A stretch of DNA of 64,000 nucleotides from Acidobacteriota bacterium (GCA_013289795.1 JABCZH010000009.1:62001-126000), one strand, 5' to 3'. Shown: positions 49,270 through 58,071, counted from the first letter of the stretch. The notes: generated by a model from the sequence alone, not told the origin. Made by a program: numbers and translations.

Positions 49270-50604
49270 ATGCGCAGACTCTTGCTCGTAGTTTTGCTGA
49301 TCGTGCAAACAGGTTGGGCCTTGGATCGCCAGCCCAACGCGGATTTCCACGCCCGGCGAGTGGCGTTGGCCGGCAAGACCCCGAATGCCAGCCTGGTGCT
49401 CTTGTTTTCTCCCCCAGAGACCGAAGGACCCAACGATCTTTTTACCTACCGGCAGGAGGACAATTTTTTCTATCTCTCGGGATGGACCGAGCCGGGAGCG
49501 GCTTTGTTGATCGCACCCGCAGTTGAGGCCAAGGACGACTCGCCGGCTCGCGCTTATACCGAGATCCTTTTTCTTCCGGCGCGCAACCCGGTGCAAGAAA
49601 AGTGGACGGGCCCAAAGCTCGGCGCGGAGAATCCCGACGCCCCACGCATCACCGGGTTTGATCAGGTCAAGACACTCGAAGATCTGCGGGGCGTGATTTA
49701 CGGCCTGCTTGCCGAACACCGGGCTGCGATTTACACCGACGTTCCGGCTGCAGGGGAGACTTCGAACTCAGAGACCTCCTTGCAATGGTTGGAGCGGGCT
49801 AACGCGTTCCCACGGGGCGGACGTTATCAGGACGTTCGGCCGCTGGTGCAATCGCTGCGTACCGTCAAAGACGCGGGAGAGATCGAGAGGATTCGCAAAG
49901 CCACCGAAGCCTCGGTGGCAGCACATCTGGTCGCGATGCACGCGGTGAAACCCGGCGTAAACGAAAGCGAGATTTCTGCTCTGATGCAGTATGAGTGGGG
50001 CAAGCGGGGCTGCAGCCGCCCGGCGTATTCTCCGATTGTGGGATCGGGATTCAATTCCACGGTGCTGCACTATTCGGAAGATTCCGCCACCATGCAGGCC
50101 GGGGACCTAGTCGTGATTGACGCCGCGGGAGAGTATTCGATGTACGCATCGGACATCACTCGCACTCTTCCAATCTCAGGAAAATTCACCCCCCGGCAGC
50201 GCGAGATTTATGACATTGTGCTGGGCGCGCAGCAGGCGGCAATGGACGCGTTTCAGTCCGGAAAATCAACGCTGAAGCCTGGCCCGAATACATTGCAGAA
50301 GGTGGCTTTCGACTACATCAACACTCACGGCAAGGACTCCCACGGAGATCCCCTCGGCAAGTATTTCATTCACGGGTTGGGCCACTACGTGGGCCTGTAT
50401 GTCCACGACGCAAATGACTACGATGTGCCACTGGCTCCAGGGTCGGTGTTCACCATCGAACCCGGGATCTACATTCCCGAAGAGAAGCTGGGAGTCCGCA
50501 TCGAAGATATGTATTACGTCGATGCCAGCGGGAAGCTAATCAAGCTGAGCGCCGGTTTGCCTTCGAAGGCAGATGATGTGGAGCGAATAATGGCCGGGAA
50601 GTGA
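49270..50604 (+). CDS. Secreted Xaa-Pro aminopeptidase (M24B)
   Basis: The 444-residue protein has a signal peptide (MRRLLLVVLLIVQTGWA) and an aminopeptidase P architecture: an N-terminal creatinase-like domain and the C-terminal pita-bread fold. The five metal ligands are visible in VVIDAAGEY, YASDITRTLPI, FIHGLGHYVGLYVHD, FTIEPGIYIP and VRIEDMY. It would remove N-terminal residues before proline from peptides in the periplasm; most bacterial PepP are cytoplasmic, so the signal peptide is notable but common in Acidobacteria. AAGGA lies nine bases before the ATG. Confidence 0.92.
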   Translation: MRRLLLVVLLIVQTGWALDRQPNADFHARRVALAGKTPNASLVLLFSPPETEGPNDLFTYRQEDNFFYLSGWTEPGAALLIAPAVEAKDDSPARAYTEILFLPARNPVQEKWTGPKLGAENPDAPRITGFDQVKTLEDLRGVIYGLLAEHRAAIYTDVPAAGETSNSETSLQWLERANAFPRGGRYQDVRPLVQSLRTVKDAGEIERIRKATEASVAAHLVAMHAVKPGVNESEISALMQYEWGKRGCSRPAYSPIVGSGFNSTVLHYSEDSATMQAGDLVVIDAAGEYSMYASDITRTLPISGKFTPRQREIYDIVLGAQQAAMDAFQSGKSTLKPGPNTLQKVAFDYINTHGKDSHGDPLGKYFIHGLGHYVGLYVHDANDYDVPLAPGSVFTIEPGIYIPEEKLGVRIEDMYYVDASGKLIKLSAGLPSKADDVERIMAGK

Positions 50605-50634
50605 GCCCGGTTTGGTATCCTAGGGCTCGTGCGC

Positions 50635-50769
50635 ATGATGTGGTGGTTTCTGATTTTTGCCGGTGGCGCTGGAGCGGCGCTGTGGGCAGGCATTGCAGCC
50701 TATCTTCGGGTGCGGCGCCACATGAAGGCGTCGACGCCCCAGGAACCACCCGCAGAAGAGCGGCGCTGA
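50635..50769 (+). CDS. 44-residue single-pass membrane microprotein
   Basis: This short gene lies between the aminopeptidase and bioY. AGGG is nine bases before the ATG at 50635; a GTG at 50629 is an alternative. The product is one hydrophobic helix (WWFLIFAGGAGAALWAGIAA) followed by YLRVRRHMK and a Pro/Glu/Arg tail (PQEPPAEERR), the layout of an inner-membrane microprotein with a cytosolic tail. The frame, start and good ribosome site support it; no family is known to me. It may be co-transcribed with the aminopeptidase 30 bases upstream. Confidence 0.6.
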   Translation: MMWWFLIFAGGAGAALWAGIAAYLRVRRHMKASTPQEPPAEERR

Positions 50770-50819
50770 GCGGAAACTAGCAGGCTTCGACACTACGCGA
50801 CACAGAATGAGGGAATCCA

Positions 50820-51413
50820 ATGCTTAAGTCGGTCACGGCGATCGAGCCCAACCCAGTCCTGCAGAAGCAGGATCGAGTCCTCGCTGCCACGAAGCAAACG
50901 GCGCTGGTGGTGGGCGCCAGCCTTTTCGTCGCTTTGTGCGCGCGCGTCTCTCTGCCTTTGCCTTTTACCCCGGTGCCACTGACGCTGCAGAATTTCGGCG
51001 TTGTGCTGGTCGGGTTGGCCTTGGGAAGCCGCCGCGGTTTTGCTGTGTTGGCGCTTTATCTTGCGGAAGGCATGGCCGGGCTGCCAGTATTCAGTCCAAC
51101 CGGTCCCGGCGGCCTTGCTCAGCTGGTTGGTCCTACTGGTGGATTCCTGCTTGCCTATCCCATCGTTGCCGGCATCGCGGGCTGGATCATGGAAACCGGG
51201 CGTCGGACTTTTGGGCGTGCTGCAGTGGCCAGCGTCCTCGCTGAGATCGCCTTGTTCGCCAGCGGACTCTCATGGCTGGCGATCCTCACTCACTCCGTTT
51301 CTCAAGCGTTGCGCTGGGGGCTTTACTGGTTTGTTTTTGCAGAGGTGATCAAGATCATGATGGCGTCCGCGCTGGCCGGGACCTGGAACCGCATCCGTGG
51401 GGTCCGGCAATGA
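50820..51413 (+). CDS. bioY: Biotin transporter BioY
   Basis: The 197-residue membrane protein is the substrate-binding subunit of an energy-coupling-factor biotin transporter. BioY family motifs are clear: [37 protein letters not shown] and [19 protein letters not shown], across about six membrane helices. GAGGGA precedes the ATG. BioY can work alone or with shared EcfAT; no ECF genes are nearby. Its TGA overlaps the mqnD ATG (ATGA), so the two are translated together. Confidence 0.93.
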   Translation: MLKSVTAIEPNPVLQKQDRVLAATKQTALVVGASLFVALCARVSLPLPFTPVPLTLQNFGVVLVGLALGSRRGFAVLALYLAEGMAGLPVFSPTGPGGLAQLVGPTGGFLLAYPIVAGIAGWIMETGRRTFGRAAVASVLAEIALFASGLSWLAILTHSVSQALRWGLYWFVFAEVIKIMMASALAGTWNRIRGVRQ

Positions 51414-52300
51414 CTCCGACCGAAACTACTTCCGAGAAGTCCGCTGGGGAGAGTAGTCAGCCTTCGCTGATCCGCACCATTACGGTGGCGCACAGTCCTG
51501 ACTCCGATGACGCTTTCATGTTCTACGGATTGGCGACCAACAAGGTACGCGTACCGGGCCTGCATTTTGCCCATACTCTCTGCGACATCGAGACCTTGAA
51601 CCGCAAGGCGATGGAAGGCGTGTACGACGTGACCGCGATTTCATTTCATGCGTATCCCTATATCCAGGACCACTACGCTTTGCTGCCAAGCGGCGGCAGT
51701 GTGGGAGATGGTTATGGCCCCATGATCGTTGCCCAGCGCGCGTTTTCGGCGCAAGACATCAAAGGAAAACGCATTGCAGTTCCAGGGACCATGACCACTG
51801 CGTATCTGGTGCTCAAGCTCTTCGCCCCCGGCATTGAAACCGAGGTTGTGCCCTTCGACCAGATCATCCCGCAGTTGCTGGAAGGCAAACATGAGGCCGG
51901 ACTGATTATCCACGAAGGACAGCTTACTTACGACAAGTCAGGGCTGCATCGCATTGTTGATCTCGGCCGCTGGTGGCAAAAAGTCACCGGCCTGCCGTTG
52001 CCTCTGGGAGGAAATGCGGTTCGCCGCAGCCTGGGGCCGGAGTTGATGTCGAAGGTGGCAGCCGCGTTACGGGAGAGCATCCAGTATGCCCTCGACCATC
52101 GCGAAGAAGCCCTCGCGTACGCCATGCAGTTTGCGCGGGATCTGGATCCGCAAATGGCGGACAAGTTCGTCGGCATGTACGTGAACGAGCGAACGCTCGA
52201 TTACGGACCCGACGGGCGTGAGGCTGTACGCCGCCTATTGGACATGGGCCACACTGCCGGCATCATTCCGCAGGCGGCCAAGGTAGAGTTCGCGGCGTAG
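51410..52300 (+). CDS. mqnD: 1,4-dihydroxy-6-naphthoate synthase MqnD
   Basis: The 296-residue protein is Mqn[73 protein letters not shown] and [19 protein letters not shown] are family segments. It converts the cyclic futalosine intermediate to 1,4-dihydroxy-6-naphthoate in menaquinone synthesis. The ATG at 51410 overlaps the bioY stop by four bases; a frame open further left to 51272 is not used. mqnA and mqnC are 4-6 kb upstream on the same strand. Confidence 0.94.
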   Translation: MTPTETTSEKSAGESSQPSLIRTITVAHSPDSDDAFMFYGLATNKVRVPGLHFAHTLCDIETLNRKAMEGVYDVTAISFHAYPYIQDHYALLPSGGSVGDGYGPMIVAQRAFSAQDIKGKRIAVPGTMTTAYLVLKLFAPGIETEVVPFDQIIPQLLEGKHEAGLIIHEGQLTYDKSGLHRIVDLGRWWQKVTGLPLPLGGNAVRRSLGPELMSKVAAALRESIQYALDHREEALAYAMQFARDLDPQMADKFVGMYVNERTLDYGPDGREAVRRLLDMGHTAGIIPQAAKVEFAA

Positions 52301-52304
52301 CGGT

Positions 52305-52318
52305 CAGCTGATAGCTTC
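52305..52318. repeat. Short heptad remnant F
   Basis: Two 7-base units, CAGCTGA and TAGCTTC, fill most of the 18 bases between the converging stops of mqnD and the M49-like peptidase gene. They match the unit of arrays C to E. Confidence 0.45.
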
Positions 52319-54028
52319 CTACTTCACCGCTTCCTTCAACGAGAACACCGGGTCAATGTCTACCGGGACGCTCGCGGCAGCTTTCAGCGTGCCTCTTAGT
52401 TCGACCGGCATGACATCGTATTTCTTGAACCAGTTCTCGGCGCGCGCACGATCCCCGGTCGCCTCGATGGTCAGAAGTTCCTTCGCCAGATCGCTTAAGG
52501 TTCCCGGCATTTTCGCGTAGTCAATGGCGTACCGCCCTGACGACCGTCGCTTGACGGCTCCACGCTCAACCAGATAGTTCAACTCCATCATTTCTGCCTT
52601 CGAGTGGGCCTCGGCAACACCGAAGCGCACCGTGCGAAACATGCCCCCAACGAATGAGGCGTAACACTCTTCCATCCGACTCTTGGGCAGGTAGCCGTGT
52701 TCCACCAGCCAGTTCAGGCCGAAGAGGCCGACAACATCGGCTTTGGCTTCCTCCAGCCCACTGAAGGCGGGCCCAATGGCTTCGCGAATATCCACCTTGC
52801 CGGCTTGGGTGCGGGCATAGGCCGGCCCCAATCCATGCGCAATCTCATGCATGATGACGCCGAGGACATACCCTTCGCTAGTCACTTTCGCTGCCTGCCC
52901 GGGCAGCAGCACATGCCGAGCGACGGGGATGATGACGTAGTTCACCCGCGCATCCATGAAATTCTTAAAGAAGATCTTCTTGCTGCCCTTCAGTTCGTGA
53001 ATACGAGGATCATTGGGGAGATTGTCGGCCACAGCCTGATAGCCGTGGGTCAAGTCACCCGCCCGGTAGGGCGCATCCATAACTTCCATCGGGGTTTGGA
53101 GGCCGTGTTTGGATGGCCGGTCCTCCGCCGGCAGGGGAAGCGCATCCTGGATGTCCGCCACGTACTTCTGAAACATTTCGAGCTTGCGGCTCTCCACTGC
53201 ATTCCGCACCAGCACCGCGACACCATAGGTTGCCTTTACCCCCAGCAGTCCGTCGCCGTAGGTTTCGTATGGGGCGAAGATTATGTCCACTTTCGGGCGG
53301 TCCAGATCCATCCAAGCCAGATCGCTCTTGTAGTAGTCATCGGTGAGCAAAGCCTCGGCACGGAGTTGCAGAAACTTACTGAAGGCTGGATCGTCGCTAA
53401 GCGCTGCCGCCTCGCGCAGGCGGAGGGCCGCGGGCTCCAGGAAGGCCCGGAAAACGATGTGATAGGGCAACGCCACCAATTCGCCGTCATGCCAGCGCAC
53501 GATGGTGGTGGAACTGTAGATCGCCTCTTTCTTTTCAGGATGGGCCTTCACGTACTGCTCGATCTTCTCCCGCGTCAGATCCTGCGGGTAGAAGCCGCGC
53601 CCCGGAGACATGGGAGCAGTCCCTACAAAAGGCTTGTTTTCGTCAAGCAGATCAAATCGTGAGGCGTTGATGCCCAGATAGCGCCGGAGTTTTACATCGC
53701 GCGGATCTGTACTCCCGGCCAGAGATTGGTACAGCGTGAGGCCATCGGGGTCCATCTGCCGCCAGTAGATTTCCTCCAGGTAACGCGAGGCATCCACCAA
53801 CTTCTCAACCAACTTCACTTCACGAGCTGTCAGGCCGGGGGTGCGTAACGGCATTTCGACGCGAGCAAACTTCGCTACCCGGACGTCAAGGTCGGGGGCT
53901 ACGTGCAGAGCCTCGGATACGGCGCCCTTGGCGGCAGATCCCGTCATTGGTTTATTTTCTCTCTGAATCGCACTTGAAGAAAGCAGACTAGAAGCAAGCA
54001 GCAGGAAAACCCAGGGGCCCGGTGTCAT
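52319..54028 (-). CDS. Exported M49-like zinc peptidase (DPP III-related)
   Basis: The 569-residue protein has a signal-like N-terminus (WVFLLLASSLLSSSA) and the zinc motifs GVIMHEIAHGLGPAYAR (HExxH) and GLEEAKADVVGLFGL (third ligand Glu). The layout matches dipeptidyl peptidase III relatives, which usually have HExxxH; shortened HExxH forms are known in bacteria such as Caldithrix. It would trim dipeptides from peptides in the periplasm. An N-terminal region of about 250 residues is unlike known domains but ends in YGVAVLVRNAVESRK, found in related proteins. The ATG at 54028 starts the signal; the longer frame to 54148 overlaps the divergent HAD gene. Confidence 0.8.
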   Translation of the reverse strand: MTPGPWVFLLLASSLLSSSAIQRENKPMTGSAAKGAVSEALHVAPDLDVRVAKFARVEMPLRTPGLTAREVKLVEKLVDASRYLEEIYWRQMDPDGLTLYQSLAGSTDPRDVKLRRYLGINASRFDLLDENKPFVGTAPMSPGRGFYPQDLTREKIEQYVKAHPEKKEAIYSSTTIVRWHDGELVALPYHIVFRAFLEPAALRLREAAALSDDPAFSKFLQLRAEALLTDDYYKSDLAWMDLDRPKVDIIFAPYETYGDGLLGVKATYGVAVLVRNAVESRKLEMFQKYVADIQDALPLPAEDRPSKHGLQTPMEVMDAPYRAGDLTHGYQAVADNLPNDPRIHELKGSKKIFFKNFMDARVNYVIIPVARHVLLPGQAAKVTSEGYVLGVIMHEIAHGLGPAYARTQAGKVDIREAIGPAFSGLEEAKADVVGLFGLNWLVEHGYLPKSRMEECYASFVGGMFRTVRFGVAEAHSKAEMMELNYLVERGAVKRRSSGRYAIDYAKMPGTLSDLAKELLTIEATGDRARAENWFKKYDVMPVELRGTLKAAASVPVDIDPVFSLKEAVK

Positions 54029-54115
54029 TTCGATGGCGATTCTAGCAGAAGAAATTACCCCGTGGTTCTGCTTCGTCTCGCGAACCAACAATAACACCGC
54101 TATGATGTTACAGAG

Positions 54116-54829
54116 ATGAGCACTGCGAGCAATTCGTACGAATCGCAAACGCTGCTGATTGACGCCGACGACACGCTTTGGGAAAACAATATCTACTTTG
54201 AACGGGCCATCGCCAACTTTATTTCATTTCTCAACCATCACGAATATTCTCCCGAGCAGGTGCGCGAGGTCTTGAATGACGTGGAGCGGGAGTGCATCGT
54301 CAGCCACGGCTACGGGTTGCACAGCTTTGTGCACGCCCTGGTGCAAACTTTCGAGCGGCTGGCAGTGGAACCCCTGACCCCCGCTTTGCACGAAACCATT
54401 AATGGATTTGCTCATACCATTGCCGAACATCCGGTGGAGATACTGGAGGGAGTCCCACAAACCCTGCAGTATCTGTCGGCGCGGCATCACATAATCCTGA
54501 TGACCAAAGGTGCAGTGGTGGAGCAATTGGGGAAAGTCGAGCGATCAGGACTGAAAGACTATTTCGCTGCGGTAGAGGTGGTGGCGGAAAAGGACATGCC
54601 AGCCTACCGCGAGGTCACCTCGAAGTACGGACTCGCTCCCGACTCGACCTGGATGGTGGGCAACAGCCCGAAGTCAGACATCAATCCGGCCCTGGCCGCG
54701 GGATTGAACGCGGTGTTCGTCCCGCATGGCAATACCTGGATCTTGGAACACGATGAAGTTGCTGAGGCCCTGCCACCACGCCGCTTGCTGGTGGTGGAGA
54801 GCTTCTCAGAACTGGCGAGACATTTCTAG
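54116..54829 (+). CDS. HAD family phosphatase
   Basis: The 237-residue protein has the four haloacid-dehalogenase motifs: LLIDADDTLWENN (nucleophile Asp and acid/base Asp), ILMTKG, the lysine in VVAEKDMPAYREV, and WMVGNSPKSDINPALAAG. A helical cap follows motif I. It most resembles YjjG-type nucleotidases and related small-molecule phosphatases, but the substrate is unknown. It is divergent from the M49-like gene across an 87-base gap. Its 3' end is 91 bases from the REC-PilZ gene. Confidence 0.88.
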   Translation: MSTASNSYESQTLLIDADDTLWENNIYFERAIANFISFLNHHEYSPEQVREVLNDVERECIVSHGYGLHSFVHALVQTFERLAVEPLTPALHETINGFAHTIAEHPVEILEGVPQTLQYLSARHHIILMTKGAVVEQLGKVERSGLKDYFAAVEVVAEKDMPAYREVTSKYGLAPDSTWMVGNSPKSDINPALAAGLNAVFVPHGNTWILEHDEVAEALPPRRLLVVESFSELARHF

Positions 54830-54920
54830 CTCCGAGGTCGAATGTGCCCTTGTCATTACGACCGCAAGGCCCGCCGCCTCGATTAGAATTCGGAGAAGTA
54901 AAGACGTTTGGAGTACTCCC

Positions 54921-55616
54921 TTGAAAAGCAAGGAGCAGGCGACCGACTTGAAGCTCCTGGTCGTGGAAGACGACCTGGCAGGCCTGGAATTGATGGCTGA
55001 GGTTTTCAGATCGCTGCAGGCGGAGGTCCGCACCATCAGCGAAAGCAAGAAAGCAGCCAGCCTGATCAATCGCGAGAAATTCGACGGCATTTTCCTCGAC
55101 CTGGAAATGCCCGGACTTCATGGGTTGGAATTGGCGCGCCTGATTCGCAATTCCTCGTGGAACAAAACAACCCCCATCATTATCGTGACCGGCCAGGACG
55201 ACAGAAAAACCATGCAACAGGCGTTTGCCGCGGGAGCGACTTTCTTCCTCCAGAAACCGGTTGACCGGCAGAAACTTTTGAGCTTATTCAGGGTGGTGCG
55301 CGGAGGCCTGTTGGAGAGCCGGCGCCGCCACCTGCGGGTTCCGTTGCAAACCGAGATCACTTGTACCGCCGGAACACGCAGCCTGCGGGGGCGAAGTTGG
55401 AACCTCAGTCTGGGGGGAATGCAGATTGAAGTTGAAGGCTTGCAGACCGGCCAAACCCTTCGAGTCTCATTCCAATTGCCGGTTTCAGAGGTCGCGATTG
55501 AGGCGGAAGGGCAAGTCGCATGGGTCAATCCGAATCGCCAGGGCGTGCGATTCACCAACGTCGGCGAAGCAAGCTCGCAGGCGATCCGGACATTCGTAGG
55601 AGAAGAGCACAGTTAG
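54921..55616 (+). CDS. REC-PilZ protein
   Basis: The 231-residue protein joins a receiver domain to a PilZ domain. REC: KLLVVEDDLAGLELMAEVF, phospho-Asp in GIFLDLEMPGLHGLELARL, IVTGQDD and the lysine in FLQKPVDRQK. PilZ: RRRHLRVPLQTE supplies the RxxxR of c-di-GMP binding and WNLSLGGMQIEVE the NxSxxG loop, followed by EGQVAWVNPNRQGVRF. It is likely to couple phosphorylation to c-di-GMP control of an output such as motility or the neighbouring polysaccharide synthase, an inference. The start is a TTG (54921) with GGAG seven bases upstream; a frame open further left to 54726 is not coding-like. Confidence 0.85.
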   Translation: MKSKEQATDLKLLVVEDDLAGLELMAEVFRSLQAEVRTISESKKAASLINREKFDGIFLDLEMPGLHGLELARLIRNSSWNKTTPIIIVTGQDDRKTMQQAFAAGATFFLQKPVDRQKLLSLFRVVRGGLLESRRRHLRVPLQTEITCTAGTRSLRGRSWNLSLGGMQIEVEGLQTGQTLRVSFQLPVSEVAIEAEGQVAWVNPNRQGVRFTNVGEASSQAIRTFVGEEHS

Positions 55617-55620
55617 CAGG

Positions 55621-56058
55621 TCAAGACTTGGCAGCCATCTGCTCGCCACAGAATCTGTCGAAGGCCTGCTTGAGTTCGGATGCAATGTCGGCGGCGTCAC
55701 GATGCTCAATGTCACTACGCTGCAGCATGTGGACCAGTTTGCCGTCGCGCAGAAAGGCGATCGAGGGCGACGAGGGCGGATATCCCGTGAAGTAGCCGCG
55801 CGCGCGCTCGGTTGCGCCAATGTCCTGGCCGGCGAACACGCTGAACATTCTTTGGGGACGCGGAGAGTGCTGTAGCGCCATACGCACTGCGGGCCGCATG
55901 CGACCGGCGGCACATCCGCAAATTGAGTTAACCACCACCATGGTAGTTCCAGGTTGAGCGGCGATGGCGCGGTCAACCTCTTCTGGAGTACGCAGTTCTT
56001 GCACCCCTACGCGCGTCAGTTCCTCGCGCATGGGAATCACCATAATGTCCGGATACAT
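55621..56058 (-). CDS. BrxA/BrxB family bacilliredoxin
   Basis: The 145-residue protein has a thioredoxin-like fold with the CGC motif in VVVNSICGCAAGRMRPAV, and MFSVFAGQDIGATERARGYF, PPSSPSIAFLRDGKLVHM, all typical of the YphP/BrxA family. In Firmicutes these enzymes remove bacillithiol from proteins; in Acidobacteria the low-molecular-weight thiol may differ. The ATG at 56058 has GAGGAG seven bases upstream. It is convergent with the REC-PilZ gene, only four bases from its stop, and divergent from murB. Confidence 0.9.
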   Translation of the reverse strand: MYPDIMVIPMREELTRVGVQELRTPEEVDRAIAAQPGTTMVVVNSICGCAAGRMRPAVRMALQHSPRPQRMFSVFAGQDIGATERARGYFTGYPPSSPSIAFLRDGKLVHMLQRSDIEHRDAADIASELKQAFDRFCGEQMAAKS

Positions 56059-56148
56059 GCTTGGGCTCCTCGGCAAACTGCTTGCTTATACATCCTAACC
56101 CAGGATTCGGGTTACGGCGGGACTGCTCGTATATATTGGATCGGTCGC

Positions 56149-57192
56149 ATGAATTTTCAGGAAAATGTTCCGCTGGCGCCGCTGACCACGTTCAAGGTCG
56201 GCGGGCCTGCGCGCTTTCTGGTGGAGGCGGCAAGCCACGCCGAGGTGGCGGGCACTGTACAATTCGCGCGCGCCCAGAGTTTGCCGCTGTTCGTACTGGG
56301 CGGCGGCAGCAATCTAGTGATCTCCGACGCGGGATGGCCGGGCGTGGTGCTGAAAGTTGCCATCGCAGGGATGGAGGAACGCAGCGAGAATGGCAAGGTG
56401 TTGTTTGAAATGGGCGCGGGAGTGGAGTGGGACAAATTCGTGGCGCGAGCGGTGGCGCGCAACTGCTCGGGGATCGAATGTCTCAGCGGCATCCCGGGAA
56501 GCGTGGGCGGGACTCCGGTGCAGAACGTGGGCGCGTATGGACAGGAAGTTGCGGAGACCATTGAGTCGGTGCTGGCGCTGGATATGAAGGACGGCCAGAT
56601 TCGCGAGCTCTGCAATGAAGCCTGCGGGTTCAACTATCGCACCAGCATCTTCAACACCAGCGAGCGCGGGCGCTACATCATTTTGCGAGTGACCTACGCA
56701 CTTGAGCCCGGAGGCGTGCCGCGCGTGCACTATGCCGATCTCAAACGATATTTTGTGGGACGTGACGCCCCGACCTTGGCCGAGACTCGCGATGCGGTAC
56801 GCAGGATTCGCGCCGGTAAAGGCATGCTAATCACTCCCGGAGATGAGGATTGCCGTAGCGCCGGATCGTTTTTTAAGAATCCCGTGCTCTCGCCGGGACA
56901 GTTTGACGACCTGGCGTCGCGGGCGGCAGCCAAGAATTTGCAGATTCCCAGCTACCCCGCGCTGGACGCCCAGAAGAAAGTGTCTGCCGCATGGCTGGTG
57001 GAGCACTCCGGATTCAGCCGTGGACATGGGCACGGGCCAGTGGGTATATCCCGCAAACATGCGCTCGCCATTGTGAACCGTGGCGCGGCTACTGCGGCCG
57101 ACATCGTAGCCTTCAAGGACGAGATCCAAGAGCGCGTTGAAGATTTGTGGGGAATCCGTCTGCAACCGGAGCCGGTGTTCGTGGGCTTCTGA
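56149..57192 (+). CDS. murB: UDP-N-acetylenolpyruvoylglucosamine reductase MurB
   Basis: The 347-residue FAD enzyme makes UDP-N-acetylmuramic acid for peptidoglycan. It has the FAD-binding FVLGGGSNLVISDAGWPGVV, SGIPGSVGGTPVQNVGAYG, the tyrosine of FNYRTSIF, the catalytic serine in SAGSFFKNPVL and the C-terminal glutamate in LQPEPVFVGF. The YRTSIF form and the length point to the type I (E. coli-like) MurB. The ATG at 56149 is chosen from the domain; the frame is open to 55954 without support. Other mur genes are not adjacent. Confidence 0.95.
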   Translation: MNFQENVPLAPLTTFKVGGPARFLVEAASHAEVAGTVQFARAQSLPLFVLGGGSNLVISDAGWPGVVLKVAIAGMEERSENGKVLFEMGAGVEWDKFVARAVARNCSGIECLSGIPGSVGGTPVQNVGAYGQEVAETIESVLALDMKDGQIRELCNEACGFNYRTSIFNTSERGRYIILRVTYALEPGGVPRVHYADLKRYFVGRDAPTLAETRDAVRRIRAGKGMLITPGDEDCRSAGSFFKNPVLSPGQFDDLASRAAAKNLQIPSYPALDAQKKVSAAWLVEHSGFSRGHGHGPVGISRKHALAIVNRGAATAADIVAFKDEIQERVEDLWGIRLQPEPVFVGF

Positions 57193-57297
57193 TGACATTG
57201 GGAGGCAGCCACCAGCCCCAGACGGCGACCCGCTTTAAGAATTCCCCATTTGTGAGGGAGGGTGAGCCAGTCCGGCTCCGGCGGCGGCCGCCTCCCC

Positions 57298-57984
57298 TTA
57301 TGCATCGGCAAGGCGGGCCGCGTCTTTAAAGATGAGCAGAAACATGGCTCGAGTCAGTTTCCCGGTTTGAGTGTTCTGGTTCGAGGGATGGTAGGAAGCC
57401 AGTAACGTCTTTCCGTCTGCCATCTTGTAGCGCGCCCCGTGTTGGAACAGATAGTCCCGCTTGCGGGCGAGCAGGCCACGCCGCTGCGAGTAGTTGAGGT
57501 AGGCATCGAAGCCGATCTTGCCCAGGGCCACCACGACTTTCACGCACTTCAGACCCTCAAATTCACGATCCAGATAAGGAGCACAGTTCGCGAGTTCCTG
57601 CGGCAGAGGCTTATTGTCGGGAGGAGCACACCGAACCGCAGCGGTGATGTACAGGTCTTTGAGTTGGAGGCCGTCGTCGCGGTCGGTAGCTGTAGGCTGA
57701 TTGGCAAAGCCAGTATCGTACAAGACCGGGTACATGAATTTTCCGGAGGCGTCGCCGGTGAAGGGGCGTCCAGTGCGGTTGGAGCCGTGCGCGCCGGGAG
57801 CGAGGCCGAGAATCAGCACACGCGCGTTTGGATCGCCAAAGCCGGGGACAGGTTTGCCCCAGTATTCATGGTCGCGGTAGGCACGGCGCTTCTCGCGGGC
57901 GACCTTTTCTCTGTAAATCACAAGGCGCGGACACAGAGTGCAGGAGATGACTTCGGCGTTGAGGATGGTGAGCCAGTTGGGCAT
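57298..57984 (-). CDS. Uracil-DNA glycosylase family 5 (UDGb)
   Basis: The 228-residue protein is a [4Fe-4S] uracil-DNA glycosylase. Family 5 motifs are present: CTLCPRLVIYREKVAREKRR, the active-site region LGLAPGAHGSNRTGRPFTGD (motif I with Ala-Gly-His instead of a catalytic Asp), and YHPSNQNTQTGKLT. Cluster cysteines are in CTLCPR, AAVRCAPP and ANCAPYL. It removes uracil and some deaminated purines from DNA. The start is ATG at 57984; a TTG at 58014 adds ten residues. The 105-base gap to murB has no gene. Confidence 0.93.
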   Translation of the reverse strand: MPNWLTILNAEVISCTLCPRLVIYREKVAREKRRAYRDHEYWGKPVPGFGDPNARVLILGLAPGAHGSNRTGRPFTGDASGKFMYPVLYDTGFANQPTATDRDDGLQLKDLYITAAVRCAPPDNKPLPQELANCAPYLDREFEGLKCVKVVVALGKIGFDAYLNYSQRRGLLARKRDYLFQHGARYKMADGKTLLASYHPSNQNTQTGKLTRAMFLLIFKDAARLADA

Positions 57985-58071
57985 CGGTGGTTTAGTTGTT
58001 CGTAGTTGGTTCAAAACAGGTTATCGGGTCGTTGGCATTGATACCAGACCCCAGCGGATCCGGGCATCGGG

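Noticed and set aside
52697-53662. 321-codon plus-strand frame opposite the M49-like peptidase
   Set aside because: The HExxH and EEAKAD motifs on the minus strand fix the coding strand.
54726-54920. N-terminal extension of the REC-PilZ gene
   Set aside because: It overlaps the HAD gene in another frame, encodes a Trp/Cys/His-rich stretch without homology sense, and the TTG at 54921 has a good ribosome site.
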